A stretch of 64,000 nucleotides of DNA. Source: Chlorogloea purpurea SAG 13.99. GTDB lineage: Bacteria > Cyanobacteriota > Cyanobacteriia > Cyanobacteriales > Microcystaceae. Where the stretch lies: NCBI GenBank assembly GCA_016903695.1, contig JADQBB010000001.1, positions 124,001-188,000 on the forward strand, read 5' to 3'. Positions 56,301-62,967 of this stretch are shown one piece after another. The translations under genes and the position numbers were made by a program. The notes below the pieces were generated by a model, which did no database searches, was not told the origin of the DNA, and saw nothing but the letters and a program-made list of their open reading frames with translations. The first letter of the stretch is position 1; every line of letters begins with the position of its first letter.

Positions 56301-59247
56301 ACTCCGGCTCGATATTTAGCCCATCGGTTCCAGGTATCGTAGTCGGGTTAGAAATTCCCCCGGAACCGAAGGGGGTAAAGGCGGTTTTGATCACCGTGGT
56401 TAATTCGGTGGGGCTGGTGACGACAGTATAATTTGCGATCGTACCTACCGTTTGCCCGGCGTTATTTTGTAGGTTGTTGTCGTTGTTCTGGGAATCGGGA
56501 GCGTAACTGACGGTGACTACATCTCCCAGACGGACGTTATTGTTGAGAGATAAAACGACGCTATTGGGGTTAACGGTCACGTTGCTTACGGGGGCGATCG
56601 TGCCGTTGACGATTACGGTAAATTGAGAGGGGTTAGGAATTACGGTATTTACAAGCTCTTGATCGAAAATTACCGTGATCGTCTTGTTAAGCCCTCCCGC
56701 TTTTATGAGCGCCGGAGGCCCGCTAGTAGCTGGAGCGTTTAAAGGTAGGTTTTCAATACCCGGAACCCATAGCTTAGTACCCGTGGCATCGATAAGGTAA
56801 AGGTTATTTCCGGCAGAACTAAGCCCATAATTCAGGGTTAAACTATCTCCGGGATTCGGTGTACCGGACAGGTTGAGGAGAACGGTGTTATCGATGATAG
56901 AGACGTTCGTTACCTCGATCGTACCGTTACCGTTATTGACGCTGAACTGATCCTCGCCAGGTAGTGAGGCGGCGTTTAAATTCTGGATGAAAGTCAGCAG
57001 TATCTGGTCGCCTATTACCACTGCTGAAATCGGTGTGAGCGGCGGAGCATCATTGACCCAAGCCAGCAAAATTTCTCCACTGGCGGTTGTGGCTAGGGTA
57101 ACGGGGCCATCATTGTTAAAATCCTGAGCAATACCGCTCAATACGGGTTGGCTGATACCGTTGCTGTAATCGTTGCCGTTTCCAGAGGTTGGATTATAGG
57201 TATAGGTGAGGCTATTGGGGGTGCTATTATTAACGCCGAGAGCGCTAAAACCGCTTACCGACTCTCCGCTAGAATAGTCCAGGTTACTGCCCGGGTTATT
57301 TCCGGGGCTGTAGGTCAGAGAGAGTGTGACCCCGGAGGGTAAAGGATCATTCAGTCTTAAGATAGCCGAACTAGAATCGTTCGGATCTATATAAACCTGA
57401 AAAATATTTATTACTCTACTCTGCCCTGCGCTATTTGTCGCCGTTAGGGTGAATTGTCCGGGATCGACTACGTTGCCCGGATCGAGGGGGCTATTAAAGT
57501 TCAGTTGCAACAGAGAGCCATTAGCCTGCCCGCTTACATCAGCACCACTACCCGTCGCGTTCAAGGTTTGTAAAGCTGTAGGCCCCGTACTATTAAGAGC
57601 GGCCGTAGAAGTGGCGGCCGTAGAACTTGAGGAACCGCCTATAGTCCAAGTCCACGAGGGGTCGAATTGAAAGCCTAAATTGAGAAAGCCCAGTAATTTA
57701 ACATCGGCTTTGATGGGGAAACCCAGTGTCACGGTGGTTTCATGGCTATCGTTCGTTTCATCTTCTTTAACGGCAAAAGCTAGCTCTACATCCGCCGCCG
57801 CTAGTAATTGCAATAATCCAGGTATCCCCAAAGTTGCACTGAGACCCACTTCTAGAGGAAATGTCCAAGTATAGCTATTTGTTTGCAGGCCGGGTGAAGT
57901 ATCATTGACGATCGGCCCGACGATCGCCTCGGCTATCCCCAATACCGAACCTATAGGGGGGATAGCCGTATAGATGAACATTTCACCCGTATCCGTGTCC
58001 GTGCCCATGAATATAGGCGATTGGTAAGTAGAAGGGTCGATGGGTGATTGATTGAGGCTGACACCTACTCCTATGCTCCCGGTGGCTTGGACTTTAAGAA
58101 ACACCCAGCTAAGCAGGTCATATTTAATTCCAGCCGTAATGCTAAAGGCGGTTATCTGATCTTTTAAGGGATAATCCGGTGCTTGATTATTAAATTGATA
58201 TTGAGAAGTTAGTCGGGCGGTAATGGTAAAGGTAAGTTTTCTGCCGGTGGGTTTTTGGGCTTGTTGTCCGTAGAATGCGCTATTGAGGGGATCGTCGCCA
58301 CCGCCGCCATCGTCGGTAAGTATATCTCTTTGGTTTTTACGCACTACTTCAAAAGCGGACGCTACCCCCAGTATAGACTGGTTCCCGCCATAAGTGCCTT
58401 TGATCGCCCCGCCAAAAATGTACGACCCGAAAAAGTCTTCGACTACCTTAGTCGGCACACCGGGGGAAACTTTTTCTAATAACTTCAAAAAATCAACGAT
58501 CGAATCTGTACTGATCAACTGGGCTACCGACTGTTGAAAGCCCCAACCATTAAAATTACTATTTGCCGATGTTGTCGTGGCGGCCGACATTAAGTTATTT
58601 GGCTCGCTATTTTCGACGTTGTAGCCGTTGATCGATCCGTCGATCGTAGTGGGCGGTATATAAACCGCGGGCGGTGGTGAGGTGTCGGCAGCGCCCGAAA
58701 AGTCGCTAGTTTTTACTGTAAAGGTTTGATAGTAGGTATCTGTATCTTCACGGATCGATTGAGCGGTTGCGTTTTCCGTGTTTACTTTCTGCCCCACCAC
58801 TACTACTTGTGGTTGTAGGGTATTCGCTCCCTGCTGTTGTACTTGTTGCAGTATAATTCTCGGTTCTCGATCGGCTACTGTATCGCTCGTTAATTGTTTC
58901 GCCTCTTGTAACCATTGCAGGTTCTGGTTTTCGTCGTATCGGGCAGCGGTGTAATACAGTTCTCCATCGTTCCCGTTTCCTTGCGCCCCTTGTTGTTGCC
59001 AGACTACCGCTAATCCCGGTATGTTGCTACTATCGCTTTGAATCAGGTTATCCGCGGCGAGAAGGTCGATTGTACTTACCCTCTGCCCATCGGCGGGACT
59101 GACTATTACTTGTGCGTTCACCCATGTCTGAGCATTATTGTCATATTGGGCGTGCCAGATCTGGCCCGCCTCTACCCAAACTATATGTGTTATTCCCGCA
59201 CTATCGGTAGCAACGGCTGAAAGGCGATCGGCGAAATCTATTGACAT
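47377..59247 (-). CDS. giant (3956-residue) secreted calcium-motif repeat protein
   Basis: No signal peptide. In order: a repeat-poor N-terminal region with a hydrophobic beta-rich part (to about 540); three SWM-like repeats (about 555-950); a LamG-like domain (about 1135-1330); FG-GAP blocks at about 1590-2060, 2410-2570 and 2980-3145 with 13 DxNxDGxxD-type Ca loops (e.g. DLNGDGFADV, DFNGDGIDDL); Asp-box repeats between them (SSDGGQTWSDP, SNDDGNTWS); an RTX-like segment near 3180 (GEGDDRIYTNGG); a Calx-beta-like domain near 3405; and a DUF4114 end (FEDLWGGGDLDYNDTIV). This suggests type I secretion or surface adhesion, with no secretion genes nearby. The ATG is preceded by AAGGATC. Confidence 0.9.
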   Translation of the reverse strand: MSIDFADRLSAVATDSAGITHIVWVEAGQIWHAQYDNNAQTWVNAQVIVSPADGQRVSTIDLLAADNLIQSDSSNIPGLAVVWQQQGAQGNGNDGELYYTAARYDENQNLQWLQEAKQLTSDTVADREPRIILQQVQQQGANTLQPQVVVVGQKVNTENATAQSIREDTDTYYQTFTVKTSDFSGAADTSPPPAVYIPPTTIDGSINGYNVENSEPNNLMSAATTTSANSNFNGWGFQQSVAQLISTDSIVDFLKLLEKVSPGVPTKVVEDFFGSYIFGGAIKGTYGGNQSILGVASAFEVVRKNQRDILTDDGGGGDDPLNSAFYGQQAQKPTGRKLTFTITARLTSQYQFNNQAPDYPLKDQITAFSITAGIKYDLLSWVFLKVQATGSIGVGVSLNQSPIDPSTYQSPIFMGTDTDTGEMFIYTAIPPIGSVLGIAEAIVGPIVNDTSPGLQTNSYTWTFPLEVGLSATLGIPGLLQLLAAADVELAFAVKEDETNDSHETTVTLGFPIKADVKLLGFLNLGFQFDPSWTWTIGGSSSSTAATSTAALNSTGPTALQTLNATGSGADVSGQANGSLLQLNFNSPLDPGNVVDPGQFTLTATNSAGQSRVINIFQVYIDPNDSSSAILRLNDPLPSGVTLSLTYSPGNNPGSNLDYSSGESVSGFSALGVNNSTPNSLTYTYNPTSGNGNDYSNGISQPVLSGIAQDFNNDGPVTLATTASGEILLAWVNDAPPLTPISAVVIGDQILLTFIQNLNAASLPGEDQFSVNNGNGTIEVTNVSIIDNTVLLNLSGTPNPGDSLTLNYGLSSAGNNLYLIDATGTKLWVPGIENLPLNAPATSGPPALIKAGGLNKTITVIFDQELVNTVIPNPSQFTVIVNGTIAPVSNVTVNPNSVVLSLNNNVRLGDVVTVSYAPDSQNNDNNLQNNAGQTVGTIANYTVVTSPTELTTVIKTAFTPFGSGGISNPTTIPGTDGLNIEPESILGPNNQNILVWSHADTTGILGKSIPGQTYSPEEVGQISNALGNTDIYYSVLNNNQWSIAAAVGNLPGSDGKVALGIGPNGQVMAAWLNSQTPGGGEVTTGIYWSSWNGSAWSDPSPLGIGETPDPLSQLNIVSLNGQPAIFWTETKAQFFANQTLQYDPLIYLRLDETSGTTAVNLGSLGAGGNGTYSGDYTPGQTGALIQTNPPSGDPDKATQFTGGQIALGQAISTSSQGFTVALWVKTPSIATVGVNLVSMAGLFSLTLDSGNTINFSLDESVADGAVIEGQQSISSGQWAFVVATYSQSTVGPSTLNLYINGAPVGSIDNVNLSGQYPTTGNLTIAGTPDSDIYLDEVAYYNRALQYSDTPANPSASQIQELTGEQFTDLLVGTNQIGQLYASRYVTPKQAGPQANYSVWDGNAWKQTSQINAEAQIIPTQLSDANAPVWDIVSPAAVAPDGRADIYLPLNIANSQGKTITSIEITSSQGTWFVGGTSDGNSGNIIGVVQNDRILNSASGGDFNHRVLGTNEQLDLFIESSDPNVTSISGATITVGFNNNTSLVLNDQSSQDTTAEPNTTGPTEVLGIATVTEANDSSLALIDSGFIIPTANTGMGYAVAGGDLNGDNNSDVVISNRGYTDSQGNTLNNGSIQILFGGPGSDLESASVATLGVDAPNSGGVIITDLQDAGVGANNLPNSLAIADVDGDGINDLIVGLPNYDNSDGAIAVIYGSYLKAHTDSTIDLASLPDGAGYIVNGPDSEGQAGFSVAAGNFDGDNLADIVFGSPYANEGDGAVYILYGNNSRNPKSLYKGSNGANLGYAVAVSTHHNSKQASTFDNSQNDMIIIGAPGYQISVNNTWNGLSGLPSSQQNQDLYPSSSSIQVGAAYFFSNSDINNNSPIPSLLLTGPDTANAQGVGENTLLGSAIAVDDWDGDGVQDVALSAIGALGEAGSIYVLRGGNQTSSSTPRTVTAYGNKYLQINGGLPKGQAGITIKSAGDVNKDNYKDFFVGGPLVSNGTGQNYVLFGPLDLDNNGTFSLNSTATDNKTTFLLNGTNPYDLAGTAISPVGDINDDGVDDVMLTAPGAEQAYVVYGHPWLADDGSIKLSDISADNGFVIDGDLYNTFTTDSLPTTTANSTALINNGGVLYLAGTNSDNTIYLLKSSDGGQTWSDPMNLPGGMTTSSSPSIAFYNGVLYLTYQGMDADKQINITYSNDDGNTWSAQYQIPQSTSTSPALVVYQNQLLTIFTSNDSFRNLLYVYSSDPQSNASWSEDFTFTPVGSGNLTSASAPSATVLNDTLYVGYQPYQSSSSYPNGSAYIASTSGTELNSLSPNLLNYQYPYPINPTSGVGLTSDSNHLYLSVTDTNNQINLVTSTDGSNWSNLEVVPSVTTAETPTPTVLNGEIVIASADENDAIEITSSALPYQIDGGSITAMLGDLNGDGFADVFSGGPNAGVIVFGGSTKSLLDGSSGTKDLIVRISNSASIDELIALGDYNGDSLADFGVLDANNNFYLVSGGRNLGNLGSLSITTALTHQTGITRAAAVGDYNGDGYDDVILNNNLYLGNAEGNLADSTAFNTGSNTVINGVGDVNGDGYSDIGGGNPNANLLPFYSVPNGQISTFSGNPGGNSDNITTINPPTAPITAPLSWSTTTFATLNVQRLPYQVSPSVAVYNGYLYMVYNPSYENSPGNWIATGGLSMLRSANGYDWEDQTNISDTPANDLYSYYQPSLAVFGDSLYMAFVNENTSTGTFTLKVAEGSPANNSLGLDFDNAVSITSSSPLPPKLISYGNELYVFYGVGSSIYYRSSSNPSSSWSDAQQVPNVKSLDTQQIGVTVLPGTPQNGTGTSNEPGKLILAYSSISGSTYTIVYDGTNWTNDQTLSAVPPNSGIGPSLTTVGNTAYLFTLDQQSGQDAPASYFLNLTTSTDGINWSYASGQKPPSFGVETTVSATFFQEQLYLAYVQGVYSNKDSAQDYNQFVSNRSYPFTELNQTQQLGSQFQNIGDFNGDGIDDLAVLAPGYISHLGTLNSDEDLVNNTGAVFIYYGSTAGIGANANPDVVLGTPALTLSTSPVYQLGNFSAVGDVNGDGFDDLAIASPNTALTSQNTTDGEVFLVFGGSSWGETYSATNPFDLGTLSSNATSSTSNPLGFVIEGLPSSQAGISLSGGNDVNGDGFSDFIVGAPGNNDNLGYTIFGSDFNDTVNQTGTVGNDVMVGTPTGESFIAGEGDDRIYTNGGIDVAYGGPGDDLIAVEDTYFRRLDGGTGVNTLKFRGYSNLNWDLTTLSPGARLKNFQVLDIQNYGNNILTLSSSSVNLISPNSRLTVEMDDDDFLQLSSDFVTDGTVYQFGQDYYQYRVGKITVLVNKNAVSTSATLTPQSLASTSLTPQSLAATDTIAPLITQSSVGASAAFSTPAKDSVSDSPPPVSIPDAPTTLSVSNPKVSEAEGVANFTIGRRGGLSKYVLVSYVTRDSNGKAGDRYLPLAGRVVFAPDETTKTVSVKIPNDLIYTGTRRFGLLVSLVQESSASANFPLAFNIEADPHGEQIRRWKHESKNTDSGVLAGAVQFDTTTTNGQANVDITVDNTEDINSFFNYNPRTGKYEEMLFDGSSGARFTSDDGGSNTKKINLTLKDGNSNDSDGKANGLVKIDGYAGRTIPGLMTNDNKTFWVATDSDGQVQWRLIDAPDRDYEFGWVKIDDLNGNIDGLRPGEDGYRAAALARKQTVFSTQESADAGSLNREIALGSFENIAALQKTDMLFFGSLKSSALSKDSYYMLYSKQGESVNFSVDSEIDIQSEGRGYHQLSWGGLSTEVGTATFVMPGVLNEPVQVTAQLSRASLYENAIALYRIDNLTGGLDTNDDKIIDLQPNATGYAEAALKRALDPLTGSRLTTPGEMFSTGSQSISLQGNGMYGMVIVPQSTIEEVLKLNPNNLGTGEPVAFFSFAGANPDGVSHVSRLGSNLFGFEDLWGGGDLDYNDTIVKIG
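49153..49204. repeat. 30-bp in-frame tandem duplication inside the giant gene
   Basis: A 22-base block repeats exactly at 49153-49174 and 49183-49204 with a 30-base period, encoding LTPQSLASTS then LTPQSLAATD. It lies in the Ser/Thr linker between the RTX-like and Calx-beta parts and keeps the frame. Confidence 0.85.
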
Positions 59248-59698
59248 GATCCTTCTTAAAATTCAGAAAAATTTTTGCCCGCCAAGAATATTTTTCAAAA
59301 TTCAGTCACGTATCGCAATTACTGAATTAACTGAATATTTATTTACTTATAATGTTTTCAATACATAAATAACACTATTGATAATCCTTAGCTTTTTTAG
59401 TTTAAATAAAAAAACTTATGGTTGAAAAATAAAAAATAAATATTAATATTTTTATTTTTCTGCGTTCGCTTTTATCAGTAATTTCACTATATTTTTTTTA
59501 CAGTTTAAAATTATTCCGTATTTTCTTGGTCTTTAAAGCATCCCAATCCTACAAAAAGTAACAATACTTAAAGAAATGCCTCATTGAGATGAACACGACG
59601 CAATTTTAGAGCTGAGTGGGTGAAAAAAGATGGTTTAGTTATCAGTAACAGGCTTATTTTCAGGGAATTTAACAATTATAAATCGAACAAGCTTTTTT
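59248..59698. other. AT-rich intergenic region upstream of the giant gene
   Basis: About 450 bases of low-GC sequence with no supportable gene. A stretch at 59535-59558 (AAAGCATCCCAATCC then TACAAAAAG) resembles an end of the mini-transposon family and could be a second, degraded left end. Promoter elements of the giant gene should lie here but none is convincing. Confidence 0.6.
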
Positions 59699-59842
59699 GG
59701 GTAGCATCCCATTTTTGCGAATATCGTTCGTGAATAAATTAAGAGCCTAATAAATCAAGTCGTCTTAAGACGACTTCTGCTATGAGACCGTGATTTTAAT
59801 CACGGTCGGGTAAGGCATATATTGCATGATTGGGATGCTCCC
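59699..59842 (-). mobile_element. hairpin-rich mini-transposon, copy C
   Basis: 144 bases in the opposite orientation to copies A and B. Ends are GGGTAGCATCCCATTTTTGC at the left and, read from the right, GGGAGCATCCCAATCATGC. It keeps hairpin 1 (59786-59807), the nine-base spacer and hairpin 2 as AAGTCGTCTTAAGACGACTT (59757-59776). Hairpin 3 has decayed. I see no clear target duplication (GCTTTTTT left, GCAGAAAT right). Confidence 0.75.
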
Positions 59843-59954
59843 GCAGAAATTGTATCAATGTTGGAAAGGTCTCGGATAAAAGTATCATTACCTTGATTGG
59901 GCATAATTATCTCATTCTTTGAGACTCACACCTATCTCGTCGAAAGCAATGAGT

Positions 59955-60006
59955 TGAGTTAAGATGTGCTGATTATTGGAGGAATGAGTTAAGATGTGCT
60001 GATTAT
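59955..60006. repeat. 22-bp direct repeat, 30-bp period
   Basis: TGAGTTAAGATGTGCTGATTAT occurs exactly at 59955-59976 and 59985-60006. Only two units exist. It lies between copy C and the xisH remnant and may be a replication-slippage scar or a binding site. Confidence 0.8.
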
Positions 60007-60029
60007 CGGTCTAAAATTTTTCTTATTGA

Positions 60030-60126
60030 TTTAAAATAGAATTTATTGAATTAGTTGTAGAACGAAGTCAACTTTATATTTTGGTACGATCAAGAAAAAG
60101 GAGAAATTGTGCAATGGATACCTTAG
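60030..60126 (+). pseudogene. xisH: 3' remnant of xisH with a frameshift
   Basis: One frame gives FKIEFIELVVERSQLYI up to 60080; after skipping one T of the TTTT at 60079-60082, the next gives WYDQEKGEIVQWIP and a stop at 60124-60126. Together they resemble the end of XisH, whose C-terminus ends in a similar VxxW motif. The stop overlaps the xisI start, as usual for intact xisH-xisI pairs. A TGA at 60027 closes the frame upstream and I find no more of the gene. Confidence 0.6.
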
Positions 60127-60446
60127 AAAAATACAGGCTCGCGATTCAACAAATCCTAACCGAAAAAGCGCAACGAGGAGGGGATGAGGAAGTAGAAGCA
60201 CAAACTATATTCGATACGGAAAGGGATCATTATCAATTTATTTACGTGGGTTGGCATAATAGAAGACGAGTGTTCGGCCCCGTCGTACACATGGATATTA
60301 AAAAGGGGAAAATTTGGATTCAATACAATGGCACTGAAGATGATGTGGCCGAAGAGTTGGTCGCTCTCGGCGTACCCAGAGAAGATATTGTCCTGGGTTT
60401 TCAACCCCTGTCCATGCGCCAATTTACGGAATATGCCATCAATTGA
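60114..60446 (+). CDS. xisI: XisI-family protein (fdxN element excision controlling factor homologue)
   Basis: 110 residues from the ATG at 60114, with AAGGAG at 60099-60104; the frame is open to 60081 but inside the xisH remnant. Family features are DTLEKYRLAIQQILTE, IFDTERDHYQFIYVGWH and KKGKIWIQYNGTEDD, then ELVALGVPREDIVLGFQP. XisI was named for control of fdxN element excision in heterocyst formers, but homologues occur as paired accessory genes in many cyanobacteria. Here its partner is broken. Confidence 0.92.
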   Translation: MDTLEKYRLAIQQILTEKAQRGGDEEVEAQTIFDTERDHYQFIYVGWHNRRRVFGPVVHMDIKKGKIWIQYNGTEDDVAEELVALGVPREDIVLGFQPLSMRQFTEYAIN

Positions 60447-60452
60447 ATAACA

Positions 60453-61760
60453 CTATAAAATCGATCGAGCTTTCAGAGACAGATAACGATCGACCAAAGC
60501 CTCGCTTATGCCATTAGCGGGTGCATCCAATACCAATACCCCCTTAGACTTCAGTAGTGCGAAAACGCTTTCACGCTGTGATAGTAAATCCAAAGCCACA
60601 GCCCTCTGATAAGCCCCCTCCGCGGTTTCAGTACTCGTAGAAGCTATACTATTAACCACCGGGTCACGGAGAGTCACGCAAAACGGTAGATAACGGGGAC
60701 TCAGGCGGATCATGGCGGCCAGTAATTCGGCGGAGGCGATCGCATCCACAATATCGGTGATCAATACCACCAATGCCCGGCGCGATTGATGCTTTACCAG
60801 AGAAGATAAAGCCCCAGCGTAATCCGGTTCCATCAGAACCGGTTGTAGGGGAGATAATTTCTCCACAATATGGGATAGATAGGATTGACCCCTCTTGGGC
60901 GGTATCCACGCGGTCATCTCCCTGTCAAATACACCCACCCCCACTTTATCCCCCCGGTGTAGCGCGGCGGTGGCTAAACATAAGGTCGCGTTCAAACCCC
61001 AATCGAAACCCAGTAATCCCTGCACCCGCGAGGTCATCAAACGGCCTCTATCTAGAAGTATGATCAAGGGTTGTTCCTTTTCCGGTTCCAAAACGCGGAT
61101 GAAAGGAGTATTGCGTCTGGCGGTGGCTTTCCAATCCACGAAACGTAGATCATCACCCCTACTGTATTCCCGTAACTCGGCGAATTCCGTCCCTGTACCG
61201 AGTCGCCGCGCCTGTCTCATCGTGCCGGTACTTTCTAAGGTGAGACGGATCGATAGGGCCCGCAACGCCATCAAATCGGGGTAGACGGTGATTTCTTCCG
61301 ATTCGCCCGTCTGCCATTGATACCAACCCAATCCCCACAGTCCTTTCTGGCGCAATGTAATAACATCCCACGTAACTTGCCCCCGTCGATCGGGTTTTAT
61401 GGTGTAGGTCAAGCACGATTTACTATGGGGATGTACCGTGACCGTGAAAACTTCCTTGGAGACCGCAAATTGTCGGGGATAACCATCTTTAATTATCACC
61501 TCGGCTTTATGGGGATTGCCCGTTAGATTCAGCGTTATCGGGTTGTCTCTGCCTACGGAAAGACGGGGATTGGATAGGCGTTTGACGGCTATGGTGTGGT
61601 TTCTCACCCGGAGGATGTCTATAAGAGTCAGGCCCAGAATAATCGTGTCGAAAATCCCCAGCAAGATGAGGGCGAAGGTTAAATTCGTGAATACGGCGGT
61701 GATGACGGCGATTATGGTGGCTAGTAATAGAAGCCAATAACAGAATAGGGAAGGTATCAT
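60453..61760 (-). CDS. DUF58 membrane protein
   Basis: 435 residues. Two N-terminal spans (about 6-50), a beta domain, then the DUF58 signature GTEFAELREYSRGDDLRFVD followed by WKATARRNTPFIRVLEPEKE. A vWA-like part follows (LIILLDRGRLMTSR, VVLITDIVDAIAS). In other bacteria DUF58 genes sit with MoxR ATPases and vWA proteins; no moxR is adjacent. It follows the RMD1-family gene by 35 bases. Confidence 0.88.
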   Translation of the reverse strand: MIPSLFCYWLLLLATIIAVITAVFTNLTFALILLGIFDTIILGLTLIDILRVRNHTIAVKRLSNPRLSVGRDNPITLNLTGNPHKAEVIIKDGYPRQFAVSKEVFTVTVHPHSKSCLTYTIKPDRRGQVTWDVITLRQKGLWGLGWYQWQTGESEEITVYPDLMALRALSIRLTLESTGTMRQARRLGTGTEFAELREYSRGDDLRFVDWKATARRNTPFIRVLEPEKEQPLIILLDRGRLMTSRVQGLLGFDWGLNATLCLATAALHRGDKVGVGVFDREMTAWIPPKRGQSYLSHIVEKLSPLQPVLMEPDYAGALSSLVKHQSRRALVVLITDIVDAIASAELLAAMIRLSPRYLPFCVTLRDPVVNSIASTSTETAEGAYQRAVALDLLSQRESVFALLKSKGVLVLDAPANGISEALVDRYLSLKARSIL

Positions 61761-61795
61761 GGCCGGGGCTAATTGTTAGTAAAGGAAATCTCTTT

Positions 61796-62917
61796 TTAAT
61801 ATCGGAATAACGCCAGAATTATCTCCGTCAAGATGAGGATAATAATCATCCATTCCAGAGAATTAGCTCTTTCCGCGTCGGCTTCATTGTGTAACATACT
61901 GTAGGTTTCCCGCAATAAAGTTAACTTGTGTTCTACGCCGGCCCTCCATACATTAACCCGCAGAACGTTTAAAATTGCGGTGTAAAAACGATTCCAGTAA
62001 ACATCATCGATTACTTTTAACGCGTTATCCACCCGCTCGGAAAACTCCGTGAATTCAGCGATTAAATATTGAGTTTCATGTAATGATCTGCTATGACGAC
62101 TGACTAGAGGTAAAGAAAATCGTGATTGTTCTCTCGGTAATTGACGGTACATTTTCGGCAACTGAGCGTCTAGAGACTGGTCGTAAGAACGCATCAGCAG
62201 TAATTCTACATTGGCGAATTCTATAAGTGCGATCGCTGTGGCTGCGGCTAAAGGGTCTGGCTCGATTAAAATAGCCCCATTCCAACTGAAAAGAGCCAGA
62301 TCATCTTTATAGTAGCTCATCGGTGTTACGAGTTGGGAAGCGTAGGGACTGAGGCTATTTTTCTCCCCTAATAGGGCGGCCCAGATGAGGGGGTTTTTCG
62401 CTAAATCCCCCTCATCGATCGCACCCGCTAATTCTTGAACCACTAAGATCGTATAATCTTCGGTAATCGCCGGACGATCGGGTTTATAAATAGCCGGTTT
62501 CAACAGGATTTCCAACTCATCTAAACTCGCTAGGAAATCCCCTTGTAACTCTTGCGGTAAATCCTGTACGGAAGCCATTAATTGGGCGACGGTGGGCCAA
62601 TTTATTTTTTCGGGGAGTCCGAGAGTTAGGGTGAGCGCGATTGCTCCCAGATCATATACACTAGCTCTCAGGATTCCCCGCAAACACAATCCGGCTAAAG
62701 TTAATTCTTTCTCTCCCAAAATGATCTGTAAGGGTGGTTGGGCGATTTGAATACTATCAACCTGTCTGACGTGTACGGACATTTCTTTGCGCTCGATCGG
62801 TTTGGTAATACAATGGGAGGCTTGTATTAAATCGATCGCATCGCCAATCTCGTACAACTGGCAGAGGGTGATATTACTTTTGAGAATCTGGGGTGGTAAA
62901 GAATCGGCAGTAGTCAT
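61796..62917 (-). CDS. RMD1-family (DUF155-like) protein with C-terminal anchor
   Basis: 373 residues. The central part (GAILIEPDPLAAATAIALIE then LLMRSYDQSLDAQLPKMYRQ) and the C-terminus (VIDDVYWNRFYTAILNVLRV, then SLEWMIIILILTEIILALF) match the RMD1/RMND1 pattern, which has one membrane span near the end. The role in bacteria is unknown; eukaryotic relatives act in mitochondria. It lies between the response regulator (50 bases) and the DUF58 gene (35 bases) on the same strand, so they may form one operon. Confidence 0.75.
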   Translation of the reverse strand: MTTADSLPPQILKSNITLCQLYEIGDAIDLIQASHCITKPIERKEMSVHVRQVDSIQIAQPPLQIILGEKELTLAGLCLRGILRASVYDLGAIALTLTLGLPEKINWPTVAQLMASVQDLPQELQGDFLASLDELEILLKPAIYKPDRPAITEDYTILVVQELAGAIDEGDLAKNPLIWAALLGEKNSLSPYASQLVTPMSYYKDDLALFSWNGAILIEPDPLAAATAIALIEFANVELLLMRSYDQSLDAQLPKMYRQLPREQSRFSLPLVSRHSRSLHETQYLIAEFTEFSERVDNALKVIDDVYWNRFYTAILNVLRVNVWRAGVEHKLTLLRETYSMLHNEADAERANSLEWMIIILILTEIILALFRY

Positions 62918-62967
62918 AATGGATTTAATCTAGCAAAATTCGCTCTTTCTGTGTCAGCGAACACTGG

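Noticed and set aside
59779-59900. Short leftward frame crossing the end of mini-transposon copy C
   Set aside because: About 34 codons, half of them inside the element, and no similarity to a known protein.
59955-60006. CRISPR array
   Set aside because: Only two repeat units, the spacer would be eight bases, and no cas genes are nearby.
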